DNA of 64,000 nt, taken from positions 26,925,501-26,989,500 of the forward strand of contig NC_088308.1 in NCBI RefSeq assembly GCF_910592395.1. The letters run 5' to 3'. Each line of letters starts with the position of its first letter. Positions within the stretch are counted from its first letter, which is position 1. Under the pieces are notes generated by a model that was not told the DNA's origin, ran no database searches, and saw only the letters and a list, made by a program, of their open reading frames with translations. Of this stretch, positions 51,001-64,000 are shown piece after piece. The translations under genes and the position numbers were made by a program. This stretch comes from Lineus longissimus (Eukaryota > Nemertea > Pilidiophora > Heteronemertea > Lineidae).

Positions 51001-54000
51001 CTTCGAATAACTTGTAATGACAGGTTTCGTGAATACCAAAGCATTGTCTATGTTACCTTTAGTTTGCCCATAAGTAAAGTCAAGATCGTGTGGTATCAGT
51101 ATTGCGTATGAAAAGACGATGCGGTTTTTCTATCCATCACCATTTTCCAACACTTCAAACAAGCAATGATAGTTATTAGTCGCGACATCTTCTCATTAAG
51201 ACAAGGGAAAAGGTTGCGGTTCTATTCTGTATAAAAAAAGGTACACCGCATTGGAGGAACATCCCTCGTCTGAATCAATGCCTGGCCATGCGTACAGTTC
51301 ATGTGTACACTAGTAACCATCACCTTGTCACAGTCGAGTAACAAAAAGTCAGGCTCATTGTCAGTGGAAACTGACCGTCAAAACGCATCATGGTACGCTG
51401 AAGTGGAGGGAGACGTGGCTGAAGATGTTGAGCGAACAATAAAAACCAATCAAAATATCGCGAGGGCCATGATGACTTTCAGCAACACGTTTCGGTCAAC
51501 CATGTAAATTGAACCAGGAATTGACTGACCAAATCTAATACCAATCCTATCATTAATGGCAATATTTGTTTTCGAGTCTGTTTACCTGACCATGTGGTTC
51601 CCGCAACAAATCAATGGAACAGGAAAAATCCATTCAACAACTCGCGAGAGCGTACTTTCTAAATATCGATTAGTTCATTGATGTAGACCAATTGATATCC
51701 TGTCTGGAGATTACATCCTGTCTTTGTGATACTTTAAAGTAATATACGGCTAGACACATACGATTACGTTGGGCTTGGTTGTAATATGGCAGGGTATATG
51801 CATGCGCACACCACAATAAATCGGGAATTTTTTTAACATAAGTTTTGTTGGTTTTGCCATTTTTGTAAGTTCTTGGTAACACAAAGGGCATTTGATAGAA
51901 GCGTGTATAATAGATTTCTCAACCACGCTATGTACTGCTTCTTATAAAAATGTGTATTTTTCTTACTCTCTCTTTTGGCCATCAAAATCAGCACCAAGGT
52001 TTAAAATGGTTACAGGTTGTTACAAGAAGCACGCATTTACAAAATATGAACTGTGGGACAACGTATAGTAAATATTCCATCACTAAAAAATTGTAAATTC
52101 AGGAATGACGTTGATCTTGTTCTCTAATGTCACATGACACAAACACGAGGGATATTATATTTATTGCCACAGACATTCTAATAGATTTCCCAGTAATCAG
52201 GGATGACAGAGGTAGCGAAGCGAGATGATAAATTATGTATCTTAATGCAGCAAATTGTAAGCTCTAATGGTATTACCATGAAGCTGAATTAGTCCTATTA
52301 CCAGTTCTATTAATCAACTGCCATTAGTTACGCTAACTGGTTGATAGGTCAAGCTGTGACTTCGTCACAGTGGTGGCTGCATACAATGCAATACAGTGCC
52401 CACGTAAATGGATTAAAAGGTCGTTCGTCCATCAATTTTAACAGCTGATAGGGAAGGGTGAAATTGTTGAAACGGTGATTGGATGCCTCAATACTATATG
52501 TAGTACTAAAAACACTTCAAAGATTTCAGATTAAGGCCGACAATTAAGGCCGACAGGACGCACCTGCACATTGCGAGCGATCATGACTAGGGTATTCACA
52601 CCTTTCAAGCTTTTAAAAAACAGTTGAGGGTTTTTCAGCCAGGACAAACCGTTAAAGTTGGATTTTTCAAAAGCACAAAACCTGTATTTCGATGAGTGCA
52701 GAGAAATAATAATAATTATGATGACGAATCCTAGCAAACTTTAGACGCATGACCATCATTCACACACTATGCGAATCTTACATGTGCACACACACGCACT
52801 CACAGCACTCACATGCTTCTTTTGACTCCTCAACAAAGATTCATATCACAGCCCTTTTGAAATAACGATTGTTTTAGATGAAATCTGTCCCCTACAGCAT
52901 GTTATGTTACATATCGGAATGTTCTCAGCCATTTAGCTCCAGGAAAGTGGTAGTAATACTAACCTCGTTAAAGGAGTACAGAAACCTAGCTTACTCACTG
53001 GCTAACAGAGAGAAGATCAGGCAGTGAATTGAAATGCATTTAACTTGCCTCAAGGATGGAACTCGAGATCCGTTTTAAGTTTTATTGCAATCAAATTGTC
53101 GTACTATACACTCCTGTCAGCTACTAATTCTATACCGATTTTTCGTTACTGTAATGAAGGTTTGATGAGTTCTCTACTAACCCTGTCAGTTTCAATAACC
53201 GACTGATTTATTACACAAATTACGCTGGCAAGCTTTTAGTAGTTAAGAAGGTTCATTTTAATTGCAATCCGAAGTCAAATAAAAAACACTAATCAACGCT
53301 AGCAATCTTGATAATTACCGCGCGTTGTATATCTTAGAAAAATTGGTAAGCCCCGGTGTGAGGTTCAAATTGAAAAAATTCAATTAACCATGTTTAAGTT
53401 ATCGTTTGAGAACGTCTAAAAACCGGATTATTAGATTCGTTATATCACTCAATAACTATAGAATCTATCTGACTTGCAAATAGTTGTAAGTGCAGTGCAC
53501 TTCAAAGGGATGTTCCTTGTGTCATTGATTTCATAAGTAGGAAGTTACAATTGTATTATGGATGTTTTTAAACCAAAGCTTTAAGCTTCAATGCGCAGGT
53601 GTAAATTCTGCGTGCAATATACAATACGGAGGAATCGACGCAATTATCAACCGGTTGAGGGAACCCAGGATGGGAGAACTATCTAACTTATACCAGCATG
53701 TGTTTTAAAGGCCTGTTTCAACTGGCTTACGTCGATGCATTATATGTCACACAGATCAGACAGACAGTTCGTGTAAATATATAAGCATTATTGCCCGATC
53801 CACTTCTTCAGATGAGCTGTTTGGAGGACAACCCTACGCGTTCGCACGACGTGTGTAAATCCAGCTGTTCACATCAGCAACAGATTTGTACATCATAATA
53901 TTGGCTGTGTGATGTGTTTTAGGCACCGGTTTAATCCTTTGGTGAAGGAAGCGGGAAGCGGAGAAACTTATAACTTCATGAATTCCCGAGCTGCCACATG

Positions 54001-57000
54001 TCTCAGACACGACTGTCATGGGGTGTCACTTCTGATGGCCAAGTCTGCAACTACTGTACTCATTCACTTCTATCAACAATCTCAGTCAAACCTGTCATGC
54101 TCCTTCCTCAATACAAAGAATCACACCAAAAAACTGGAAGCACAAGTAATCATCTCTCATTCTCACCATTCGTATCTCGCTACTTCAGTTCTTTCATGTT
54201 GATTTACGTATCGCCATGGGTGATAAAACAAAGGAAATATATTCCAATTAAGGTGTAATGAGAAAGAAATTGAAACAGCCAAATAAAACACCCGTGGACT
54301 TCGCGTTTATAGTCAGCTTCTGAGTGTCTGAATAAGAGGCGCAATTTGTGTGTTCTGCCTTCAAGATAATCCATAGACGACTTTTACTGCAATGATCAAA
54401 GCGAGATCGAAAAGACAATTTGTTTCGACACGTAAAGCTCCTTTGAACAATTCGTGTTATTACGTCAAGCTGAATTGCACGATTGCTCTCATGGTCATGA
54501 TGGGTACGGCGTGCATTGAATGCATCATCAATGATTACAATGCACAGCGCAACACATGTAAACGACTGAAACTGATTTGTGTTTTAGAATTGTGGTGTTG
54601 GATTGATAATTGAGAGTCATGCTACGGGAACAAGGGATAGTTTACTACCGAAATAAATTGTTTGATATAGCCCTAGCTCTCCCTTTCTATTTCTGCTTCA
54701 TAAAGAACCATAGGCGCCTGTTGGCGTCAGTACGATGTCCTCAGATGAATTAAAGCGTTGATTTTGTAGACTCTTTACCATGACTCTAGTAAGACACTGT
54801 TTCCTTTGATCCATACGATAAGAACTACTAGTTGCTTTAACATTGGTACCAGTGTCCAGACCAAGAAATGAGACTCTAGTTTTTACCAACACCCATATAA
54901 AACAGATGTCGACATGCTGCAAGTAATATTGGCTTTCTCATCTGATGCTAGTTTTTCACTTAGATCAGATTGTCACGTACATATCAAAATGTATAGCAAC
55001 CACTAAGATTACCAAGGAAAATTTAAACGCGACTGTGATATTATCCCCATATGTCCATTTTGAAGCAGCTGCTCTTGACATTACATTTTGTTTACTTTGA
55101 AATATTGACTTAGAACACAGAAATCGTTATATTTTATCTGTTTCATTCAAACACGTGCGATTTTGGATTTATGAACGTCGTTGTAAAAAGAATTGAAGCT
55201 ATAACTGACTGCAGAATTTCGCTTTATTTTTCATGTTTGTATGCTCTCTGCTTTTAGAATCATCTGATGAAATACACTATTTAAAGAGAGAGGATTATGT
55301 TAATGTTCGCACTATTATCACTAAGTGCAAAATCGTGGGCGATTTATCTAAAAGTGATACCAAAAAACCTAAAAAATGGCCGCAGCCTATGCGAATCATT
55401 TGTCGAAAATAAAAATGGTCATTGTTAATTTTGACGTGACAGGAGATTTGTTTTGGGCGTAGGTGACGGACCGGCAGCAATCTGAGTCAGTGTTTTCTCT
55501 ATTCATAGAGCACTAGCACTGAATGGGCGCGGTCCTGATTATGAAAGCCCTTCAGTCTCCGTTGAGTGTTATATTTCAAGTGTTCTATCGATTTAGTCTC
55601 GTTCTACTCAAAACATGTTGAGAACCCCTGTCACCCAGTGCAGCATTTGGCGAAACAGAATGCTGATAATCAGGTCCATAAAAAAAACGCGTTACGCACA
55701 CCACCTGCATCTTATCAGCATTGACTTAGATACAGCCAGATCGAAGATCCGATTCGATTCATCAATTTAAAAATTGCAATTTATCTTATCTGAAAAGTCC
55801 CAGTGGAAGCAGCTGCGTAATCTACAATCAAGTTACATCCAAAACGCAAAATGGGAGAGACATGAGAAGAATGTGTTCTGTTTTAATTGGATTTGCATGA
55901 TGAAGAATCATCCGTTGAAAAACCTGTTCACAATGATCTGCTGGTATCTTTCAGCAAGTTCCCTCGGTAGGTTACTTGGCACGCTTGGCGGCGGGGATCT
56001 TTGAAAGAAGTTAGATGATTGGCCTGATATATCAATGTTTTATTCCACGGACCTTCGCCATGATGTGATTTCAGATTTGCCAAATCAATTGACAGAACCA
56101 CTCGCAGTTCAGAATCTAACCAAAGTCGTTTATTGTCGGAATGTACCCAGGTGGCACAGCCACACTGCGACAATAAATCTGGCGAACCAATTGCGATGAT
56201 CACTGCTGAACATGACAAAATGCGCAGAAAACTCTAATGTGTGTTATACCAGGCAAAGCTCTTTTTTTATCGACGAACTTACTGCGTTCAAAAGGCTTGA
56301 GTTTGAAGTGGAGATAAATTCGTTAGCATGTTTCGTTGGTAGTTATTCGTTTGTTTATACACGGATGTCCATTCAGCCACACAATGATTTGATTTTATAT
56401 TCTCCGCCACTCCTCAGCCAGAACACTAACTGTGTTTTCAATTGATTGACCAACTAAATTTTTTACTAAGAGTGAACTTCGAAGCTATTCCAAAGAAGAC
56501 ATGCTGCAACGAAAACATCTCAGTCTATTCATGAAAAATATAGATCCATAAAGCCGGACATGGATAAAATTGACTTTACTCATCCTCAAATAATGCACAC
56601 CATGTAGGTGATTGGCACGCGGCTAACCTAATCTTCTGCTCACTTTGCTGGGTTTAGTTTCATTTTATGTCTCGCACAGGCAGCAATTAATAAAATATTT
56701 GACTCACTAATAACCAGGGTGGCATGCTGTAACCCAAATCACTGGATCTTTTACGCCGTCCATTAACGTTTACAAAAAAATCAATTTAAAATAACCTTAT
56801 TGGGCCGAATGAAACTAATCTCAATACTTTTAGTACATGGTGGTTTCCTATGAATGCTATCAATGGATTTCGCCCGCACTCTTGCGAAAGAACAAACCAT
56901 GGATCTATTTTTTGAAATAAGACTGAACTTTAAATTACCTTTCAACAAATGAGAGCTTCCTGGGATGGAATCGAATAAGAAATGTCACGTTCAATGAGAG

Positions 57001-59696
57001 GTTATTACGAAGGAATGGGTCGAATTTCACTTTCAGGCCAGTCAGTAGAAAGACTGGTAAATTGAAAACTTGGCGCTGACGTTCGTCGGGAGCATCTTCG
57101 CTCATTAATCCATGTGGTATTAATACCACTTTCCTATTGCTCTATTATGCATTTGACAACGCCTAATTGCCATCGTGTCGATCTACCGTTAATTTAAGCG
57201 AGTTCAAGAGTCTTCCTTTTGTGAATTGGGAAGACAAAGTGCTTGACTTGGAAGAAACAATGTTTTGCTTGCTCGGCAATAACAGCACGAAAATGTTTTA
57301 ACGCGGCAATTAGCGCTATCTAAGCTTTGCTGTAACTTCAAAAGTTGACTTTAATATATTGACCTTGTGATTCTATAATGTACCTTACAAACCATGTTTG
57401 TGAAATATATGAAGTAATGGAATGCACATTGAATCGGTTCAATATCTCTCCTACACTCATTTGTAGTCAAAACATGACTTAAAACAATTGCCGGACTCAA
57501 ACTCATGAAAAATACTGTATTTCAACATGCAATTTCAAATCACAATACATTCACGGGCTTAATTGTACAAGCTCCATATACTCAATCAGGTTTTCAGTTC
57601 TCAGAACGAAGACATGTTGTTTGTACACACATTGTGATACACGGGGTAAAACATGTCCTTGTTTTCTGGCCATTGCGAAAAATAGCCCATCTGTGGTATG
57701 AAGCAGACGTCTAGTAATTTCCCCAGGGACAGGAAGAGCACTGCACGATGAAGAAAAGTAACATGGGTCATGTAAGCTATTACTTTAACAACTCTCTGCA
57801 GGAATATCAGATACATTCCGCACAGCTGGCATTGCTTTTGCGATAATAATCGTACCATTACGAAAGTCGACAGATGCTAAACTTGTGTTATCAAGCATAC
57901 CAGTCCTTGCCTGCAGTGCATGGATTTACTGTAATTCAAACTAACAATCAAGTTGAAAACAGCACATGCTTGGATGAATGATATGATGGATTAGCTGAGC
58001 TACGCGACAAATCCTCCGGACTGTGTCTACATTTATCACGGATTCACCCATGAATAAGAAATGGCAGATAAACTCTGAAGGATGTTAACCATGGCTTTAC
58101 TTCTAGCTATGATAGATATGACAGACTAATGGACAGACGATTAGCCACTTACTAGTAATTTCAGATAGTCATTTGTAACAAATCCGGAATGATGTCTCAC
58201 ACACTGAGAATATGAATAAAGTAGCTAGTTTCATCTTGTCAGCTTTCCAGAGCAGAATCAGTATAGATTGACCATTAAACATCTGTATAAGACACAATAT
58301 GACAGGAAAGCCATAGATAAAGCCGCGGCCAAGAGACGCCGAGAATATGAAAATAATTGACTCCCTAATCAACCATCTATCGCTTATACAAGAAAATGTC
58401 GCCGGGATACTTTACAGATGTTATCGTATCAAAGTACAATTTACCTAAAAGGTCAAAGGTCCAGCATTCTAACCGCTGAACCACAGAGGTTTTCATGTTA
58501 GAGTGGAGATTTTCTTCGACTCTAATAGCCAGGCTATGGCGATATGAACATGACAATAAATTATAGTTGCTTTTTATCAAACGTTGCCTTGGCTGGTTCC
58601 CACTCTTTTTTGTGGAAATCCATGCTTTAATGATATTTTGCCAGCTTATATGTATAAGGGAAGCAGAAGAGATAAACCATGCGTAATGTACTGCCCTATA
58701 TACCAACTGAATTCCAAAACTGATTCATCCCCCAAAGAAATTCACCATCACGATAATACGTGTTGCCTCCTTCCGCGACCTAATGCTGTGTAAGCTACCT
58801 AATTTCCATCTTTAGACTCTTTAGATGGATATAAATCATTGGGCACAGAATCGTACCTCGTTGGTTATGGCCAATAGATAGGTTTGAGAGACCATGAACG
58901 ACGATTCGCAAACTACGTCACCAATTCCAGCGCAAATTTGATCCCGAGGAATATTGGAAATTGTCTTTAAATCGTCCTGATATGTTCGAAAAAAAACAAG
59001 GGCCAAATTTTTTGGAAGTTCAAGTTTCTTCTGTAAGGCAACGCTATGTTTTAACATTGCGGTAGATTCGGAGAGTAGCTTTAAACTTGGCCAGAAATAG
59101 GAGAAAACCATTTTCAATATTGGTGCGTTTTGATCAATCTTTTATGCGTTGGTGTCTTGGTTAAGCAATCTGCTGTGAAATTCATTCGTTCATCGTCGTC
59201 CGTTCATCAGCGAAATCCGAAATTACGAATCAGGGATGACGATTTGGACCTTCGTCGGTCGTCGGTCGCCATTCATCACATAATCACAGGTGACCGTAGA
59301 TTGCGAGACATCCATATGATTTTATGGAAAACGAGGTCGATGGGATGCAGGTCAGGTAAATAAATGAAACAGAATGGTAAGAAACAGTTAATCAGCCAGT
59401 AGATTGCAGGCAAACTGAATAAAAGTGATCTTTGAAGATTACTGTAGATTGGCGCGTGCATTGAATGCTCTCAGCCTACATGCAAATACATGTATACGCC
59501 CTTGCTTGGGCAGCTTGCACGAAGACGGTCAAGTTGCTAAAAACTGCAGCGTAAGCTACAAGGGAAAATAAAATAGTCAACCACAATGTTTTATAGCGAC
59601 ACCTCCTATGGTCGCACCGCAACACAAAGCAAAACTGGGAATTCCACAATTAGGCTAAGTGAAAAGTGCTATCAGCAGAGTGATGCCATATCCCCT

Positions 59697-59718
59697 CCCC
59701 CCCCCCCCCCCCCCCCCC
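59697..59718 (+). repeat. poly-C tract (22 C)
   Basis: An uninterrupted C-run on the + strand preceded by TCCCCT. Confidence 0.9.
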
Positions 59719-62700
59719 ATAGAGCTACAATAAAACTGTTTAGAGGACCAAGAATGGATGGATACCATACGTTCACAATACATGTGAGTGGCCACCAGAT
59801 AAACAGTACTGAAATAACAATTCTCGTAATATAAAACTCAGATATCGCCCGGCTTCTACATTTGTTTCTCGCCAATTCGCGCACTCTCCAAGATACGTGA
59901 GCGCTTCATGACAGGCTTATGCGACCTTATCGCGTTCCCGATCTATCCGCCGCCGAGCACGTCGAGAGAGTCGAAATCATACAAGTGCATGGTAAGATTG
60001 TTCGAAGAAATCATTACCGCAACACACGGCGATTTCTGGGCAATGTTGCTGCACTCTTTGTCTTTGCCCAACTGGCACCGAAGCCAATCAAGGGACCATT
60101 AGCGTCACGAAGGGGCGTAATGAAGTACGTAATCTAAACCAGCGACAACTTTTTGCTGGTATCTGCTTCGAAATATATTCGAGCAGGATAACAGGTGTTA
60201 CGTGATTTCTGTTCCTATTGGCGACATCGGTAATCCATCAAAAATAGGGTTCATCAGCTTATTAATGATTATGAGACCATCCTGGCTTCACTTTGGGCGT
60301 TGTGCAGCTTCATGTTGTATGCTAACAAAGCTAGCCGCTCACAGCTCATAGATAGCAGTATTGGTTTCTTATCAAATCACTTTGTGTGGTGGTGAAAATG
60401 TTGAATAATGTCCGCCCTTTCAATCATAGGCTTTTATGAGCACTTTCTGCGAATGAATCAAACACTCAATACACCACCCTTCCAAAATGAGATTTGCATG
60501 AAGGAGATTCTTTGGTGATGTTTGAGAATATTTATACACTTATTCCACTATTCGGAAACGATCACTTTAATCGATCTTGTTTCCTGATGTAGATTTCCCT
60601 TAGGCTTACCATTTCCGTCTCAGTAAATTTAATCCAGTGACTTCCGATCCAATAAACCTAGGAAATTTGAAAATTGGCACCAGTGACTTTGGTAAACCGA
60701 TATTTCATTCAGTCTCCTCCCATGACCTGATAGCTCCGAGGCAAGATAAGACTCACAATAGTTAGGGTACTGGCTTCAAGCAGCTGTACTTGTCAAGTCA
60801 AAGCCTAGGCGAGACTGTAAAACAGCCAAACAACTGGCCTCAAAGCAGGGGCACCAAGCTCGACTCCTTCATGGTCGCTAGATTCCTACTTGGCAATGCA
60901 TGCAGCGATCAGAATTACACATTAAGAGGAAGTGTATCTTCGATGTTTTCAGTCAAGAATATACGATTGTCTGGCAGAATGAGTCTAAAGTTTATCGGCA
61001 AGCGAGGCTGTAATAGGCTATCACTTGCCCTAGTAAAAGAAAGCTGCATTTGAAAGAATAAATGTCAATTGAACCCCGGCTACTAACGACCACGAACATT
61101 CTGTATAACCAGTAACATCTTGTTGACTGATGCATTGGGATTGTTGCTCAATACGAATGCTTATTCTTCCATCACGCTCAGCACACGCTCCAAACTTATC
61201 TCATCGACCATGTTCCTTAGGCACACATGCTTTCTGGTCGTCAATATGCAATGCGTCCTTATGGCCTTGAGCTCCGATTTCGTACATGCAACAAAACCAG
61301 GACAACTGCGTTCAGGCTGTGAGTTTTTTGCAAACCACTAACGCGCATGCCTTTGTTAAAAGAAAGGACAGTGACAATGCGCCTAACCAGGAATGTGACA
61401 ACAACTAAACAATATGTTCATTGTTACAGTTAATCTGTTTCTCAGACAGGAACGCGAAAGGGCATTGACAACTTTTCTTATGTGATGTGGCATAATCCGG
61501 TTTATACCGCCTTGGACAATGTGTGTTGCGTTACACGAACACAATTGCCTCACATTTTACCGCTATCAAAGTCAAATTTGACAGGAACTACTGCAAGTAC
61601 ATGTACAGTAATGAAGTGATGGCGGTCAATGGCGACAAAAGCAGCTGGTGTTACTCCATGTATCAAGCAGATGTATATATCAAGTTGATACGTGACCTGT
61701 GTACTACTGGTCCATAAAACACTGGTTTCATATCACCAATAGTGCACTCCTTCACTTGATATCTGGCCTCCACCAGACACCGATCGTGAGTTCTATTTGT
61801 TTTTTAAAAGTAAAGAAATCTCGGAATTCATTAGAAAGACTTCATTTTTTCTGGCTTCACTACATAAGTAATGAAACCAATTACAATGCTGCATTCCATG
61901 TAAATAGCCGGGAATCCAAGACTGACTGTATGCAATGCATGATATTTTGCCTTTGGCAAAGGCAGAATACGCAGTAGTTATTTTCATTTTTCCTCAGGAA
62001 ATCTGCTGGCAAATATAATCTTAGATTGTGCCGTAGGAAATAATCATCGGCACCATAACTTAATCAGAGAGATAGACAATCTTGCACTAGAAATTAAGGC
62101 GTACAGCAGAAGCAGAATCGATCACTCTCCCTACTGCTCCACGTGGTTAACCAGTTGTAAAGCGGTAAGTGTGACAGGGAGATAAGACCCAGTTGCAGAA
62201 TTCCGGGCAAATATCCAGCGGCCAGTAATGGCTCTTAACGTACTTACGATCAAAATCTACAGGCCACCGTACTGGTATCTAAACGAAACATTCATTGCAC
62301 TTTATCCGGGAAAGGTTCAACTCAGACAAAATCATTTCAAGGGTTTTGAAATAACTTGTGCACGATATTCACAGACAGCTGGTACTACGACTTTTATGAT
62401 CTAATTATCTATGCAGGTTCATGCACAGGCCATTACGTTTTAGTACGCTCACTTCCATCCATATGCAGTAAAACGGCATGAGGGGAATCTATGAGAGTGT
62501 TGTTTTCCTGTATATTTGCATGATAAATCGTGCGGGTTTTTTTTAATCGGGAAGCATATGCATATGCCATGAGTAAGAAAGAATACGCCCTAAATAAACT
62601 TGTCCACGAACAAGTTGACGGAAGACGATATTGTCTTAGGCCAGAGCTACAGAACACATATTGCGAATGTGTGAATGGGACAAGGAATCATTCACTTTAA

Positions 62701-62999
62701 CTTTAGTGACTCACAGACAGCTCTGTTGCATAATGGGCATACAGTCCTCCTCAGCATTCTTTATAATAGTTGTATAATGATCCCCCTTTTCTCAAGAGAT
62801 GTTACTTGACAATATGCAACATCTCCTTATAGTTTAGAGCGATTGTGTTGAATGATTACATTGCCCATGTTCTTAGGGAATCTTTCTATGCATAACAAAT
62901 TCAAGAAAAAAATAGAAGAGGACCACGTTCTGAAAAGATTTCTATGGTTTTCGTCATAATTGTCACGACTGGAAAATAACGAATCCGCTTAAGTCGACA

Positions 63000-63033
63000 G
63001 AGAATTGTCGCGAATACATGCAGTTGGTATTAC
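63000..63033 (+). repeat. 34-bp direct repeat, first copy
   Basis: It begins GAGAATTGTCG and ends GGTATTAC. The second copy is at 63148-63181, 148 bp away, with about five differences. Confidence 0.6.
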
Positions 63034-63147
63034 CTTAGAGTATGCTTGTATTACTTCATTGTTGTACAATGTATATCGCAAAGTCAAGAAATGAGTTCTC
63101 ATAAGTTTTTGTCATGAATGGCAAATGAATAATCTGCTTCTGCTGAC

Positions 63148-63181
63148 GAGAATTGTCGAGACCACTTGCAGCTGGTATTAC
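63148..63181 (+). repeat. 34-bp direct repeat, second copy
   Basis: This is the second copy of the 63000-63033 repeat, with the same GAGAATTGTCG start and GGTATTAC end. Confidence 0.6.
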
Positions 63182-64000
63182 AAGGTAATTCGGGTATTTC
63201 TTATACCCCAAAGGATTGTCTACTACTATTGGCAATGATGAAATTGGGTGTGAAGTGATTGTCTGCATACGTCACTTGACGATGGAAGGGGTCTTGATCT
63301 TTGATCCATAACATCATTAATGCGTTAAATGTCATTGCATTGGCAGCTGCATGTGAATAGGGAACTAGATCTTATTAAGACGAGACAACCTAGGGCATCT
63401 CTTAAATAATTGGGTCTGTCTCTCGGGGAGGCAGTAACCGCCCATGACAACTTCGCAGCGCGAATCAATTCAAATCTAATCTCGTTCGCTCTATCGCGTC
63501 CAAAGGAAGCTTTTTCTTGCTCCTGAATTTAATTTAAGGTCGTTGGAGCTCTGCTGCTGACAGTACATTATTTGACACGACATTCAGAGCGATGGGATCG
63601 CATAGTAGAAACAACGGGGTTGGTAGCCTTTCTTGTCAATTATATTTCATTATTCTTTGAAATAGTTTTTCCAAACCACAAGGGATACCAAATGAAATGT
63701 CATCTGAAACAGCCTCGAAGCAAGGATTAACGCAATATTGTATTTCCGGGACCAGGTCCTGTTTCGTTCAGATAGATTTAAACAGATTACTGTCTTCCCC
63801 TGAATCAGACTACAGATAAAAGAGATCTTAGAGTATCCAAGCTGGTAACTCTAAGAACAGATGGAACTTCTATCTTAGTATCTTTTGCAATAGACTTCCG
63901 TCATTCTCAACAGTCTTATACCCAGCCTGTAACTTCTGCCCATAAAAGGTGAGGCGTTCGGATTAGTTGGTTCTAGCTACTTTGTCGTGAAGGTGTTACT

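Larger units (their letters stand above)
46711..64000. other. no gene seen
   Basis: I recognise no exon, RNA gene or transposon here. Open frames are below 110 codons. Local features are C-runs at 48049 and 59697, a 15-bp tandem repeat at 47892 and a pair of 34-bp repeats near 63.0-63.2 kb. Confidence 0.4.

Overview
This is a metazoan nuclear genomic window, AT-rich, with GT-AG introns and scattered DNA-transposon relics. The clear gene content is one multi-exon gene on the + strand in the first 8.3 kb. Short introns (95-378 bp), a TRPM-family channel gene and an invertebrate-style mix of Tc1 and miniature elements suggest a marine invertebrate such as an echinoderm, hemichordate, lancelet, mollusc or brachiopod. 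I cannot name the species from the sequence alone.

Layout. Positions 843-8287 hold 18 consecutive in-phase exons of a TRPM cation channel: the C-terminal 983 residues, from the middle of the N-terminal homology region to the stop codon. A 19th, weaker exon candidate lies at about 632-695, and the rest of the N-terminus is missing or upstream. The channel has the six transmembrane segments, pore, TRP helix and a C-terminal coiled coil. It carries the calcium-site residues of the TRPM2/4/5/8 group and has no NUDT9-H or kinase domain after the coiled coil. A poly(A) signal candidate follows at 8564.

From 8.3 to 64 kb there is no gene I can establish. I found mobile and repetitive structures: a possible 154-bp miniature inverted-repeat element (10505-10658); a nested dimeric minisatellite (20861-21340); a 424-bp foldback element with 101-bp near-perfect arms and TA flanks (21868-22291); a complete Sleeping-Beauty-like Tc1 transposon (31620-33282) whose 340-codon transposase is broken by one in-frame stop; diverged direct repeats on both sides of that transposon; and a 170-bp tandem duplication (46371-46710). 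There are also three C-runs on the + strand and some short palindromes. A membrane-protein-like open frame on the minus strand (23077-23466) resembles the first two helices of a class A GPCR and is probably a relic or an isolated exon. Two coding-looking frames just downstream of the channel gene (about 8950-9670) could be exons of an unrecognised second gene.

The channel gene is self-contained and no partner genes are visible. The remaining ~55 kb reads as intergenic or intronic DNA shaped by transposons. I found no new multi-gene system. The best candidates for follow-up are the altered pore filter of the channel, the nearly intact Tc1 element and the foldback element.
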